From the NCBI GenBank assembly GCA_905221375.1, contig CAJNCY010000003.1:62001-126000 (forward strand): a stretch of DNA of 64,000 bases, written 5' to 3'. Every line of letters begins with the position of its first letter. The stretch's first letter is position 1. Under the pieces are notes generated by a model. It saw nothing but the letters and a program-made list of their open reading frames with translations, had not been told where the DNA came from and searched no databases. This DNA is from a bacterium. Lineage in GTDB: Bacteria; Bacillota; Bacilli; Lactobacillales; Streptococcaceae. Shown one piece after another: positions 39,874-50,614 of this stretch. Both the position numbers and the translations under genes were made by a program.

Positions 39874-40859
39874 CATTTATTTCAAATCATAAACAGAAAA
39901 TTATTTCAAGTTACATTTCGGCAACTGTCAGCAGTCATCCTGAATTAGAAAAACACCCTACCTTACCATTAGTCTATCAAAAAAATCGCAATCCTCTTCA
40001 GGTTCCAATATTGTCGGGTGGAGGTTCAGGTCACGAACCTGCTCATATTGGATATGTGGGAAAAGGAATGCTTACCGCTGCTATCTATGGCCAATTATTT
40101 ACTCCTCCTACAAGAACTGAAATCTTAGAATCCATTCGTTTTTTAAACAATGGTCACGGTGTCTTCATCATTGTAAAAAATTTCGAAGCAGACATCAAAG
40201 AATTTAGCTCGGCCATTAATACTGCTAGACAAGAAGGAATTAAAGTCGGCTATAGTCTAGCACACGACGATATTTCAATTGAACCTCACAATAGATTTCA
40301 AATTAGAGGAAGAGGGCTTGCAGGGACTATTTTACTTCATAAAATCCTAGGATTTGCAGCTCAAAATGGAGCCGACATAGAGCAACTAACTGATTTAGGT
40401 CATGAGCTTGCTCCCGAAATCGCAACAATTGGCTTTGCAAGGAAATCGGCTAGTCTCCCCCAAGCCACCCGTCCACTATTTAGCTTGGAAGAAGGAAATA
40501 TTTCCTATGGCATAGGGATACATGGCGAAGAAGGATATCGTATCGTCCCATTTCAATCTTCGGAAATCCTTGCGAATGAAATTATAAGCAAATTAAGATT
40601 GCACTATCATTGGAAGAAAGGTGACCAATTTATATTGCTTGTAAATAATCTAGGCACTACTACCAACCTAGAAATAGGCATATTTCTCAATGATCTCCTT
40701 CAACTCTTAGAAATTGAAGGAGTCACTATCACATTTATAAAATCAGGAACATTTATGACCAGTCTGGATATGGCAGGTATATCCGTAACCCTTTGCCCTG
40801 CGAAAAATAAACAATGGTTAGAAGCACTTAATGCTCCAACGACAGCTTTTGCATGGTAA
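39870..40859 (+). CDS. dhaQ: DhaK-like co-activator DhaQ
   Basis: A 329-aa DhaK paralogue with GGGSGHEPAHIGYVG and GIHGEEGY (dihydroxyacetone-binding His kept), but divergent elsewhere. It starts 4 nt before the dhaS stop (ATGA). In Lactococcus, DhaQ binds dihydroxyacetone without turnover and joins DhaS to activate dhaKLM. Confidence 0.88.
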   Translation: MTFISNHKQKIISSYISATVSSHPELEKHPTLPLVYQKNRNPLQVPILSGGGSGHEPAHIGYVGKGMLTAAIYGQLFTPPTRTEILESIRFLNNGHGVFIIVKNFEADIKEFSSAINTARQEGIKVGYSLAHDDISIEPHNRFQIRGRGLAGTILLHKILGFAAQNGADIEQLTDLGHELAPEIATIGFARKSASLPQATRPLFSLEEGNISYGIGIHGEEGYRIVPFQSSEILANEIISKLRLHYHWKKGDQFILLVNNLGTTTNLEIGIFLNDLLQLLEIEGVTITFIKSGTFMTSLDMAGISVTLCPAKNKQWLEALNAPTTAFAW

Positions 40860-40880
40860 TTTAATTGTATAAATCGAGTA

Positions 40881-40906
40881 GGGCTCCATCACTTGGTAGC
40901 CCTTTT
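40881..40906 (+). terminator. dhaQ terminator
   Basis: GGGCT-(12 nt)-AGCCC followed by TTTT, 20 nt after the dhaQ stop. Confidence 0.75.
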
Positions 40907-40921
40907 AATCTTATATAACGT

Positions 40922-40999
40922 TTAGATAAAACGGTTGAGCTTGTCATAGTTTTCCTTAGAGGCCAGCACTAGCTCCTCTTTTGTTTTTGGTCTTGGCAC
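40922..40999 (-). pseudogene. N-terminal remnant of a ClbS/DfsB-family gene
   Basis: A minus-strand frame from GTG 40999 reads VPRPKTKEELVLASKENYDK then LNRFI and stop: the conserved start of ClbS/DfsB (DUF1706) four-helix proteins, which are normally about 160-170 aa. GGAGGG lies upstream. Only 26 codons remain, so this is a truncated relic. ClbS members protect against colibactin. Confidence 0.6.
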
Positions 41000-41081
41000 A
41001 GGTGTACTCCCTCCATATCTCTAGTTATTATTAGAAATTTTTATCCTGTAGTCTCTGTTCAAGATTTAAAGCCACGAATCT

Positions 41082-41576
41082 CTATAACTTATCCTTTAAT
41101 TTCTCAACAAAGAGATAGGCTGCTGGACAGGTCAAGGTATTCTTAATCGTCAGATGGTTGATTTGATGGATCTTTTTACGGTCTGTATGGGGAAATTCAC
41201 GACAGGCCTTTGGACGAACATCATAGATGGAACAGAGGTTATCTCCCCCTAAAAATGGGCAAGGCATAGATTTGAAAACCTTGTCCCCATCTTCATCTAC
41301 TTGCAAAAACTCTGCTTCAAAAGCAGGTAATTTCATTTTGAAATACTTGGCAATACGGGTAATATCTGCTTCCTTGAAGTCAGGGCCTAAAGTCTTACAA
41401 CAGTTAGCACAGGCAGTACAATCAATCTCCGCAAAGACTTCTTGGTGAATCTGCTGGGCAATCTTGTCTAAGTTTTTTGGTGGCTTTTTCTTTAAATTGG
41501 CCAAGACTTTGCGATGCTCCTTCTGCTTTTGTAAGGCTAGCTGGTGGTAATACTCAATATCAATTTCTTTAGACAT
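41082..41576 (-). CDS. YkgJ-family cysteine cluster protein
   Basis: A 164-aa protein with the zinc- or iron-sulfur-binding pattern CTACANCCKTLGPDF near residue 54 and CPFLGGDNLCSIYDVRPKACREFPHTD near 105. YkgJ/UPF0153 proteins are widespread; function is not known. Alone between dhaQ and ptsI. Confidence 0.85.
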   Translation of the reverse strand: MSKEIDIEYYHQLALQKQKEHRKVLANLKKKPPKNLDKIAQQIHQEVFAEIDCTACANCCKTLGPDFKEADITRIAKYFKMKLPAFEAEFLQVDEDGDKVFKSMPCPFLGGDNLCSIYDVRPKACREFPHTDRKKIHQINHLTIKNTLTCPAAYLFVEKLKDKL

Positions 41577-41673
41577 GGTTTCTCTCTTATTCTAATTACT
41601 TCCCCCTATTATACCATGCCTCTGCACCATTGAAAAGTGGACTTTATCAGACTATACTTTTTCAACATACATC

Positions 41674-41701
41674 AAAAAAACCTTGCAACTAGGTTACAAG
41701 G
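41674..41701 (-). terminator. ptsHI terminator
   Basis: Minus strand CCTTGTAACCTAGTTGCAAGG followed by seven T, just after the ptsI stop. Confidence 0.85.
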
Positions 41702-41710
41702 TTAATGACA

Positions 41711-43444
41711 TTAATCGAAGTTAACGTATTCTTTTTGAAGTTCAAGAACTTCTTCCATTGTTGAACACTCTGTAAGGGCACGGTTAGCGTACTCTTCCAT
41801 CTTAGCAGTGTCCAATTTCTTCATCAAGCTACGTGTACGAAGTACAGATGTTGCTGACATAGAGAATTCATCCAAGCCCATTCCGACAAGAAGTGGAACA
41901 GCTTTTTGATCGCCAGCCATCTCACCACACATACCAGCCCATTTACCTTCAGCGTGAGCTGCCTTGATAACATTGTTGATCAAGCGAAGGATTGATGGGT
42001 TATATGGTTGGTAAAGGTATGAAACTTGCTCGTTCATACGGTCTGCTGCCATTGAGTATTGGATCAAGTCGTTTGTACCAATTGACATGAAGTCTACTTC
42101 TTTTGCAAATTGGTCTGCAAGCATCGCTGCTGCAGGGATTTCAATCATGATACCAACTTGGATGTCATCCGCAACTGCAACACCTTCAGCAAGAAGGTTT
42201 GCTTTTTCTTCTTCATAAACTGCTTTAGCTGCACGGAATTCTTTCAAAAGGGCAACCATTGGGAACATGATACGCAATTGACCATGAACAGAAGCGCGAA
42301 GAAGGGCACGGATTTGTGTACGGAACATTGCATCTCCAGTTTCAGAAATAGAGATACGAAGGGCACGGAATCCAAGGAATGGGTTCATTTCATGTGGCAT
42401 ATCGAAGTAAGGAAGTTCCTTATCTCCACCGATATCCATTGTACGAACAACCACTGGTTTACCATTCATTCCCTCAAGAACAGCTTTGTATGCTTCATAC
42501 TGCTCATCCTCAGTTGGGAAGTCTTGAGAATCCATGTACAAGAACTCTGTACGGTAAAGTCCAACAGCTTCAGCACCGTTGTTGTTAACACCTTCAACGT
42601 CTTTTGGAGTACCGATGTTAGCAGCCAACTCGAAGTGTTTACCGTCAGCAGTCACTGTTTGAGCATCTTTCAAAAGTGCCCATTCAGCTTTTTGTTTAGC
42701 ATAAGCTTCACCAGCTGCTTTAAATTCTGCCGCTTGTTCATCTGTTGGGTTGATAATCACTTCACCAGTAATTCCGTTAACGGCAAGGATATCACCGTCT
42801 TTCACTACTTCAGTGATGTTATTTGTTCCCAATACAGCTGCAATTTCAAGTGTACGTGCCATGATAGCTGAGTGGCTTGTACGTCCACCGATGTTTGTTA
42901 CAAAAGCTTTTACAAAGTTTTTGTCCAATTGAGCTGTATCAGATGGTGTCAAGTCATGCGCAATCACAATTACTTCTTCATTGATAGAAGCTGGGTTTGG
43001 CAATTTCTTACCAAGAAGGTTTGCCAATACACGTTTTGTCACGTCGCGGATATCCGCTGCACGTTCTTGCATGTATGGGTTGTCTTCCATGCCTTCAAAG
43101 ATAGTGATGAACATGTCAGTCACTTCTTTAAGACCTGCTTCTGCATTGACTTTCTTAGCACGGATTGTTTCTTTAATCTGACCAATCAATTCTGGGTCAG
43201 AAAGAACCATCAAATGAGCGTCAAAAACTTGAGCCGCTTCTTCACCAAGCGTACCTACAGCTTTCTCACGGATAAGAGAAAGCTCGTTTTGAGAAGCTTC
43301 AAGAGCTACATCCAAACGAGCCTCTTCTGCGTTTGTATCTTCGACTGAAACAGTCTCGAATGACAAATCCGGTTGAACGAGTAGATATGCTTTTGCAACT
43401 GCAACACCGTCAGATGCCGCGATTCCTTTAAGCATTTCTGTCAT
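41711..43444 (-). CDS. ptsI: PTS enzyme I
   Basis: A 577-aa phosphoenolpyruvate-protein phosphotransferase. The phosphoryl His is in [13 protein letters not shown] (near 190), the PEP-binding domain has [11 protein letters not shown], and the C-terminal cysteine region has GMCGEMAGD. It passes phosphate from PEP to HPr for all PTS sugars here, including lactose and Gat-family substrates, and for DhaM. 5 nt after ptsH. Confidence 0.96.
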   Translation of the reverse strand: MTEMLKGIAASDGVAVAKAYLLVQPDLSFETVSVEDTNAEEARLDVALEASQNELSLIREKAVGTLGEEAAQVFDAHLMVLSDPELIGQIKETIRAKKVNAEAGLKEVTDMFITIFEGMEDNPYMQERAADIRDVTKRVLANLLGKKLPNPASINEEVIVIAHDLTPSDTAQLDKNFVKAFVTNIGGRTSHSAIMARTLEIAAVLGTNNITEVVKDGDILAVNGITGEVIINPTDEQAAEFKAAGEAYAKQKAEWALLKDAQTVTADGKHFELAANIGTPKDVEGVNNNGAEAVGLYRTEFLYMDSQDFPTEDEQYEAYKAVLEGMNGKPVVVRTMDIGGDKELPYFDMPHEMNPFLGFRALRISISETGDAMFRTQIRALLRASVHGQLRIMFPMVALLKEFRAAKAVYEEEKANLLAEGVAVADDIQVGIMIEIPAAAMLADQFAKEVDFMSIGTNDLIQYSMAADRMNEQVSYLYQPYNPSILRLINNVIKAAHAEGKWAGMCGEMAGDQKAVPLLVGMGLDEFSMSATSVLRTRSLMKKLDTAKMEEYANRALTECSTMEEVLELQKEYVNFD

Positions 43445-43449
43445 TTTCC

Positions 43450-43713
43450 TTATGCCAATCCTTCTTTTTCCATTGTTTCTGAGATTGCAGCGATAGCGTC
43501 ATCTGCATCTGCACCTTCAGCTGAGATAGTTACGTCAGCACCTTGGCCAACACCAAGACTCATAACACCCATGATTGATTTAAGGTTAACTGATTTACCT
43601 TTGTACTCAAGAGTGATATCTGAAGCAAATTTGCTAGCAGTTTGTACCAACAATGTTGCTGGACGTGCGTGAATACCTGTTTCTGCCACTACGTGGAAAT
43701 CTTTAGAAGCCAT
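43450..43713 (-). CDS. ptsH: HPr phosphocarrier protein
   Basis: An 87-aa HPr with His15 in [11 protein letters not shown] and regulatory Ser46 in [11 protein letters not shown]. His-P feeds PTS EII proteins; Ser-P is the CcpA co-repressor, linking this gene to the cre-like control of the lac operon in the same window. Confidence 0.96.
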   Translation of the reverse strand: MASKDFHVVAETGIHARPATLLVQTASKFASDITLEYKGKSVNLKSIMGVMSLGVGQGADVTISAEGADADDAIAAISETMEKEGLA

Positions 43714-43775
43714 AGTTTGACTCTCCTTTTGTTCTTTCTTTTTTGAGTTATATGTGATAACCCTTACAATTTGGT

Positions 43776-43804
43776 ATTATATCATCTTCTAGGATTTTTT
43801 TCAA
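43776..43804 (-). promoter_or_regulatory. ptsH promoter
   Basis: Minus strand TTGAAA (43804-43799), 17-nt spacer, TATAAT (43781-43776) with a TG extension (TGATATAAT). Confidence 0.85.
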
Positions 43805-43935
43805 GCATTTTATGGGATTTATTCAATTTCCTTTCAGATAACTTGCTGAAAATCTTCTATATTTATTGACAAAACACAGGATATAGTTTTCCAAAAAACA
43901 ACTTATAGGATAATTATCATCATTTCACAAAACAA

Positions 43936-43993
43936 ACACTACATATTGTGTTTCGAGACCTCGAGTAGAAAAATAGACCACTATATTTAGTTT
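43936..43993 (+). promoter_or_regulatory. Two NrdR-box-like sites upstream of nrdH
   Basis: Acactacatattgtgt (43936-43951) and ccactatatttagttt (43978-43993) resemble the NrdR box acaCwAtATaTwGtgt. They start 42 bp apart, four helical turns, wider than the usual three. They lie just upstream of the nrdH -35 box, as expected for repression of ribonucleotide reductase genes. Confidence 0.75.
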
Positions 43994-44000
43994 CAAATCA

Positions 44001-44028
44001 TTGACAAAAATTTATTTTCTGATATACT
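44001..44028 (+). promoter_or_regulatory. nrdH promoter
   Basis: TTGACA (44001-44006), 16-nt spacer, TGATATACT with -10 TATACT (44023-44028). Confidence 0.85.
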
Positions 44029-44063
44029 AAGAAAGTAATCTATTTTGAAAGAGGAGTTACACA

Positions 44064-44282
44064 ATGGTAACCGTTTATTCTAAAAACAACTGTGTCCAAT
44101 GTAAGATGACCAAACGTTTCTTGGACAGTAATAATGTCGCTTATCGTGAAATCAATCTTGATGAGCAACCTGAGTACATCGATCAAGTGAAAGAGCTTGG
44201 TTTCAGCGCAGCTCCTGTTATCCAAACACCAACTGAAGTCTTTTCAGGTTTCCAACCAGGAAAATTGAAACAATTAGCATAA
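44064..44282 (+). CDS. nrdH: NrdH-redoxin
   Basis: A 72-aa glutaredoxin-like protein with redox CVQC near residue 11 and the GFSAAPVI cis-Pro segment. It reduces the class Ib ribonucleotide reductase using thioredoxin reductase. AGAGGAG precedes the ATG. Confidence 0.95.
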   Translation: MVTVYSKNNCVQCKMTKRFLDSNNVAYREINLDEQPEYIDQVKELGFSAAPVIQTPTEVFSGFQPGKLKQLA

Positions 44283-44362
44283 TCTTAGTACATCATCCAG
44301 AAGAAACTGCTTCTAGGGCTAACTTAGAAGCCTTTCTTTTGTAATTAGATAAGGGAAATTTT

Positions 44363-46522
44363 ATGGGATTAAAACATCTTGAGGACGTGACTTACTTCCG
44401 TCTCAATAACGAAATCAACCGTCCTGTCAATGGACAAATCATGCTTCATAAAGATAAGGAAGCCTTGGATGCTTTCTTTAAAGAAAATGTAGTTCCAAAC
44501 ACTATGGTTTTTGATTCAATCAAGGATAAAATCAACTACCTCATTGAACACAACTACATCGAAACAGCCTTTATCAAGAAATACCGTCCAGAATTTTTGG
44601 AAGAATTGCATCAATTTATCAAAGACCAAAACTTCCAATTCAAGTCTTTCATGGCTGCCTATAAATTTTATAATCAATATGCTTTGAAAACCAACGACGG
44701 TGAATATTATCTTGAAAGTATGGAAGACCGCGTCTTCTTTAACGCCCTTTATTTCGCTGATGGTGATGAAGCTGTTGCAATCGATATTGCTAATGAAATC
44801 ATCCACCAACGCTACCAACCCGCTACTCCTTCCTTCTTGAATGCTGGTCGTGCTCGTCGTGGGGAGTTGGTATCTTGTTTCTTGATTCAGGTCACAGATG
44901 ATATGAACTCTATCGGACGTTCTATCAACTCTGCTCTTCAACTTTCACGTATCGGTGGTGGTGTGGGAATTTCCCTCAGCAACCTTCGTGAAGCTGGAGC
45001 TCCTATTAAAGGCTATGAAGGAGCCGCTTCTGGAGTCGTTCCTGTTATGAAGCTTTTTGAAGACAGCTTCTCTTATTCAAACCAATTGGGGCAACGTCAA
45101 GGTGCTGGGGTTGTCTACCTCAACGTTTTTCACCCAGATATCATCGCCTTCCTTTCAACTAAGAAAGAAAATGCTGATGAAAAAGTTCGTGTCAAGACCC
45201 TTTCACTTGGCGTTGTAGTACCAGATAAATTCTACGAATTAGCTCGTAAAAATGAAGAAATGTACCTCTTCAGCCCATACTCTGTAGAGCTTGAATACGG
45301 TGTACCATTCAACTATATCGACATCACTGAAAAATACGATGAATTGGTCGCAAATCCAAACATCCGCAAGACAAAAATCAAGGCGCGTGATTTAGAAACT
45401 GAAATCTCTAAATTGCAACAAGAGTCTGGCTACCCTTATGTAGTTAACATTGATACGGCTAACCGTGCAAACCCTGTTGATGGAAAGATTATCATGAGTA
45501 ACTTGTGTTCTGAGATTCTTCAAGTTCAAGAACCAAGCTTGATCAACGATGCTCAAGAATTCCTTCAAATGGGAACGGACGTTTCATGTAACCTTGGTTC
45601 AACCAACGTGGTCAACATGATGACTTCACCTGACTTTGGTCGTTCTATCCGTGCTATGGTTCGTGCCCTTACTTTCGTTACAGATAGTTCACACATTGTA
45701 GCTGTACCTACCATCGACCATGGAAATAGCCAAGCTCATACTTTTGGTCTTGGCGCAATGGGACTTCACAGCTACCTTGCCCAACAACTGATTGAATATG
45801 GATCGCCTGAGTCTGTTGAATTTACAAGCATCTACTTTATGCTCATGAACTACTGGACCTTGGTTGAGTCAAACAATATCGCGCGTGAACGTGATATCAC
45901 CTTCCACAACTTTGAAAAATCAGACTATGCTAACGGAAGCTACTTCGACAAGTATGTAACTGGCGAATTTGTTCCAAAATCAGATCGTGTTAAAGAACTC
46001 TTCAAAGATGTCTTTATCCCAAGTGCTGCTGACTGGGCTGAACTTCGCGACAAGGTTCAAACAGATGGTCTTTACCACCAAAACCGCCTTGCTGTGGCTC
46101 CAAATGGTTCTATCAGTTACATCAACGACGTTTCTGCTTCTATCCACCCGATTACGCAACGTATCGAAGAACGTCAAGAAAAGAAAATCGGGAAAATCTA
46201 CTACCCTGCTGCTGGATTGTCAACAGAAACCATTCCTTACTACACTTCTGCTTACGACATGGATATGCGTAAAGTGATTGATGTTTACGCTGCTGCGACT
46301 GAGCACGTGGATCAAGGACTTTCACTCACTCTCTTCATGCGTAGCGACATTCCAAAAGGTCTTTACGAATGGAAGAAAGAAAACAAACAAACGACACGTG
46401 ACTTGTCTATTCTTCGTAACTATGCCTTTAACAAGGGTATCAAGTCTATCTACTACGTCCGTACCTTTACTGATGATGGTGGAGAAGTCGGTGCCAACCA
46501 ATGTGAAAGCTGTGTGATTTAA
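44363..46522 (+). CDS. nrdE: Class Ib ribonucleotide reductase alpha subunit
   Basis: A 719-aa catalytic subunit. Active-site cysteines are in GELVSCFL and IIMSNLCSEI, with the radical Tyr region near the end (SISYINDVSAS upstream) and the C-terminal redox pair CESCVI. It reduces NDPs to dNDPs. No ATP-cone, as usual for NrdE. nrdI is not in this cluster. Confidence 0.95.
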   Translation: MGLKHLEDVTYFRLNNEINRPVNGQIMLHKDKEALDAFFKENVVPNTMVFDSIKDKINYLIEHNYIETAFIKKYRPEFLEELHQFIKDQNFQFKSFMAAYKFYNQYALKTNDGEYYLESMEDRVFFNALYFADGDEAVAIDIANEIIHQRYQPATPSFLNAGRARRGELVSCFLIQVTDDMNSIGRSINSALQLSRIGGGVGISLSNLREAGAPIKGYEGAASGVVPVMKLFEDSFSYSNQLGQRQGAGVVYLNVFHPDIIAFLSTKKENADEKVRVKTLSLGVVVPDKFYELARKNEEMYLFSPYSVELEYGVPFNYIDITEKYDELVANPNIRKTKIKARDLETEISKLQQESGYPYVVNIDTANRANPVDGKIIMSNLCSEILQVQEPSLINDAQEFLQMGTDVSCNLGSTNVVNMMTSPDFGRSIRAMVRALTFVTDSSHIVAVPTIDHGNSQAHTFGLGAMGLHSYLAQQLIEYGSPESVEFTSIYFMLMNYWTLVESNNIARERDITFHNFEKSDYANGSYFDKYVTGEFVPKSDRVKELFKDVFIPSAADWAELRDKVQTDGLYHQNRLAVAPNGSISYINDVSASIHPITQRIEERQEKKIGKIYYPAAGLSTETIPYYTSAYDMDMRKVIDVYAAATEHVDQGLSLTLFMRSDIPKGLYEWKKENKQTTRDLSILRNYAFNKGIKSIYYVRTFTDDGGEVGANQCESCVI

Positions 46523-46608
46523 TCCTTGCTTGAGGAAACTACATTTTCTCAAGCTATCGATTCATTTACCAAGCTAAGCTGGAATAAGCATCTATACTAT
46601 GAAATAAC

Positions 46609-46633
46609 AAAAAAGTCGGGCTTCCGACTTTTT
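46609..46633 (+). terminator. Terminator between nrdE and nrdF
   Basis: AAAAAGTCGG-gctt-CCGACTTTTT in the 189-bp gap. A TGATAAAAT box at about 46657-46665 follows and may start a separate nrdF transcript. Confidence 0.8.
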
Positions 46634-46711
46634 GTGCGATACTCCTCTGGAATTATGATAAAATAGAAATAATTGTGAGTTCGCAATATTAAACACAGAA
46701 AGAGATTTCAA

Positions 46712-47674
46712 ATGGAAACTTACTACAAAGCCATTAACTGGAATGCCATCGAAGATGTCATCGACAAATCAACTTGGGAAAAACTGACCGAGCAATTCTG
46801 GCTCGATACGCGTATCCCCTTGTCAAATGACTTGGATGACTGGAGAAAGCTATCAAATGTTGAAAAAGACTTGGTAGGAAAAGTCTTTGGTGGTTTAACC
46901 CTTCTCGACACTATGCAATCTGAAACTGGTGTTCAAGCCCTTCGTGCAGACATCCGTACACCACATGAGGAAGCTGTTTTCAATAACATCCAATTTATGG
47001 AATCTGTCCATGCAAAATCTTACTCATCAATCTTCTCTACCCTGAACACCAAGGCTGAGATTGAAGAAATTTTCGAATGGACTAATACCAATCCTTATCT
47101 ACAAAAGAAGGCTGAAATCGTCAACGAAATCTACCTAAACGGTAGCCCACTTGAAAAGAAAGTTGCCAGTGTCTTCCTCGAAACCTTCCTTTTCTACTCT
47201 GGTTTCTTCACTCCTCTCTACTATCTTGGTAATAATAAACTAGCCAACGTCGCTGAAATTATCAAATTGATCATTCGTGATGAGTCTGTTCACGGAACCT
47301 ACATTGGTTACAAATTCCAACTTGGTTTCAATGAATTGCCTGAAGAAGAGCAAGAAAAGCTCAAAGAATGGATGTACGATCTGCTCTATACTCTTTACGA
47401 GAATGAAGAAGGCTACACAGAAAGTCTCTATGACGGTGTTGGTTGGACGGAAGAAGTCAAAACCTTCCTTCGCTACAATGCTAATAAGGCACTCATGAAC
47501 CTGGGACAAGATCCACTCTTCCCAGATTCAGCTGATGATGTCAATCCAATCGTTATGAACGGAATCTCAACAGGAACTTCTAACCACGACTTCTTCTCTC
47601 AAGTCGGAAATGGTTACCTCCTTGGTGAAGTTGAAGCCATGCAAGACGAGGATTACAACTACGGTTTAGACTAA
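46712..47674 (+). CDS. nrdF: Class Ib ribonucleotide reductase beta subunit
   Basis: A 320-aa radical-bearing subunit with the dimetal ligands visible in SETGVQ, FMESVHAKSY and IIRDESVHGTYIG. It makes the tyrosyl radical with a manganese centre (loaded by NrdI) or iron. C-terminal NYGLD matches NrdF tails that dock on NrdE. Confidence 0.95.
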   Translation: METYYKAINWNAIEDVIDKSTWEKLTEQFWLDTRIPLSNDLDDWRKLSNVEKDLVGKVFGGLTLLDTMQSETGVQALRADIRTPHEEAVFNNIQFMESVHAKSYSSIFSTLNTKAEIEEIFEWTNTNPYLQKKAEIVNEIYLNGSPLEKKVASVFLETFLFYSGFFTPLYYLGNNKLANVAEIIKLIIRDESVHGTYIGYKFQLGFNELPEEEQEKLKEWMYDLLYTLYENEEGYTESLYDGVGWTEEVKTFLRYNANKALMNLGQDPLFPDSADDVNPIVMNGISTGTSNHDFFSQVGNGYLLGEVEAMQDEDYNYGLD

Positions 47675-47698
47675 GTCATCTATTTTATGAGTGATAAC

Positions 47699-47738
47699 AA
47701 ATATCATGGTTTGTTTAAAACAACCATGATATTTTTGT
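47699..47738 (+). terminator. nrdF terminator
   Basis: AAATATCATGGTT-(9 nt)-AACCATGATATTT followed by a long T-rich run, 24 nt after the nrdF stop. Confidence 0.9.
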
Positions 47739-47762
47739 TTTTGTTTTCTTTTGTTTTTTAAA

Positions 47763-47791
47763 TTGATTGATTGAATACTTTATGATAAAAT
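47763..47791 (+). promoter_or_regulatory. lacR promoter
   Basis: TTGATT (47763-47768), 17-nt spacer, TAAAAT (47786-47791) with a TG extension, 25 nt before the lacR ATG. Confidence 0.75.
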
Positions 47792-47816
47792 AGTAATAGA
47801 AATAGAGGTGATAACG

Positions 47817-48584
47817 ATGTTAAAGCAGGAAAAACTAGATAATATTCTAGAAACGGTAAATACAAAGGGAACTATTACTGTAAAAGAAATCATGACTCGC
47901 TTGGATGTGTCTGATATGACTGCTAGACGCTACTTACAAGAGTTAGCTGACAAGGATTTACTTGTTCGTGTACATGGTGGAGCTGAAAAAATTCGCACAG
48001 GTTCCATTTTAAACAATGAACGTTCCAATATCGAAAAACAAAGCTTACAAATCGCAGAAAAACAAGAAATCAGCCGTTTTGCAGGCCATTTAATCGATGA
48101 AGGAGAGACCATTTTTATCGGCCCTGGTACGACCTTGGAATCTTTTGCCCGTGAACTTCCAATTGATAATATTCGTGTTGTAACAAACAGTTTACCAGTC
48201 TTTCTCATCCTAAACGAACGAAAACTAACAGATTTGATTTTAATCGGTGGAAACTACCGCTCTATCACTGGAGCCTTTGTGGGAACACTAACCTTGCAAA
48301 ACCTAGCCAATCTCCAATTTTCCAAAGCTTTCGTGAGCTGTAATGGTATTAAGGACAATGCGATTGCGACCTTTAGTGAAGAGGAAGGCGAATCTCAACG
48401 CATCGCCCTCAATAATTCCAATAAAAAATACTTACTAGCTGACAATAGTAAGTTCAATAAATTTGATTTTTACACCTTCTACAATATCTCAGATATTGAT
48501 ACCATCGTTTCAGATTCTAAATTGAGCAAAGAAACATTTGAACAACTTTCAAAACAAACAAAAATTATTCTTTCTAAACCATAA
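47817..48584 (+). CDS. lacR: DeoR-family lactose operon repressor
   Basis: A 255-aa regulator: N-terminal DeoR helix-turn-helix (residues about 5-58; TVKEIMTRLDVSDMTARRYL, RVHGGAEK) and a C-terminal sugar-phosphate sensor (GPGTTLESFA, GGNYRSITGAFVG). LacR proteins respond to tagatose-6-phosphate. It lies at the far end of the operon and on the opposite strand, converging on lacG. ATG 47817 has GAGGTGAT; a GTG three codons earlier is less likely. Confidence 0.88.
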   Translation: MLKQEKLDNILETVNTKGTITVKEIMTRLDVSDMTARRYLQELADKDLLVRVHGGAEKIRTGSILNNERSNIEKQSLQIAEKQEISRFAGHLIDEGETIFIGPGTTLESFARELPIDNIRVVTNSLPVFLILNERKLTDLILIGGNYRSITGAFVGTLTLQNLANLQFSKAFVSCNGIKDNAIATFSEEEGESQRIALNNSNKKYLLADNSKFNKFDFYTFYNISDIDTIVSDSKLSKETFEQLSKQTKIILSKP

Positions 48585-48588
48585 AACG

Positions 48589-48614
48589 ATCCCCACCGAT
48601 TGGTGGGGATTTTT
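48589..48614. terminator. Bidirectional terminator between lacR and lacG
   Basis: ATCCCCACC-gatt-GGTGGGGAT followed by TTTT on the plus strand and AAAACG/TTTT on the other; shared by the two converging genes. Confidence 0.9.
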
Positions 48615-48623
48615 GTCAACAAT

Positions 48624-50042
<1,419 letters not shown>

Positions 50043-50044
50043 TT

Positions 50045-50098
50045 AATTAAAAAAGAAATAAGATGGAGAGGAGGCTAGTGAGGCTTTATTCTCCATCT
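50045..50098 (-). terminator. Hairpin with T-tract before lacG
   Basis: Minus strand AGATGGAGA-(20 nt)-TCTCCATCT followed by TATTTCTTTTTTAATT, ending close to the lacG ribosome binding site. It could attenuate lacG within the lac transcript. Confidence 0.65.
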
Positions 50099-50118
50099 CA
50101 CTTCTTGTACTAAGTCAC

Positions 50119-50614
50119 CGAATTGTAACATGAGAAGGTAAAAACAATATCTTTTTACCGACGAATTAACAAGGCGATTAGGAAATTTGCCATAGCGATT
50201 TCCGTAACGAGAGGAAACTATTTCATAGTCCCTATTATTAATCGAATTGTGACATGAGAAGGTAAAAACGATATCTTTTTACCGACGAATTAACAAGGCG
50301 ATTAGGAATTCGCCATAGCGATTTCCGTAACGAGAGGAAACTATTTCATAGTCCCTATTATTAATCGAATTGTGACATGAGAAGGTAAAAACGATATCTT
50401 TTTACCGACGAATTAACAAGGCGATTAGGAATTCGCCATAGCGATTTCCGTAACGAGAGGAAACTATTTCATAGTCCCTATTATTAATCGAATTGTGACA
50501 TGAGAAGGTAAAAACGATATCTTTTTACCGACGAATTAACAAGGCGATTAGGAATTCGCCATAGCGATTTCCGTAACGAGAGGAGACTGTTTCACAGTCC
50601 CTATCGTTAATCGA
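50119..50614. repeat. Four 123-bp tandem repeats between lacE and lacG
   Basis: Units begin with cgaattgtgacatgagaagg at about 50119, 50243, 50366 and 50489 (124, 123 and 123 bp), and a further partial start at 50612 is the end of lacE itself, so every unit carries lacE-like stop codons (caattcgattaa on the minus strand). Each unit has three hairpins: ggtaaaaa/tttttacc, ggcga/tcgcc and ggaaactat/atagtcc. In the unit next to lacE the last stem reads ggagactgt/acagtcc, with paired changes that keep pairing. Confidence 0.9.

Noticed and set aside
40861..41081. Full-length gene between dhaQ and the YkgJ-family gene
   Set aside because: Only a 26-codon relic of a ClbS/DfsB gene and the dhaQ terminator are visible.
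42110..42871. Long plus-strand frame opposite ptsI
   Set aside because: It mirrors the strong codon bias of ptsI, has no ribosome binding site and its product is low-complexity Ser/Cys/Phe-rich.
44516..44941. Antisense frame opposite nrdE
   Set aside because: Shadow of a highly expressed gene; no start signals or domain.
50119..50614. Regular repeats that could suggest a CRISPR array
   Set aside because: The units are head-to-tail copies of 123 bp with no unique spacers and no cas genes nearby.
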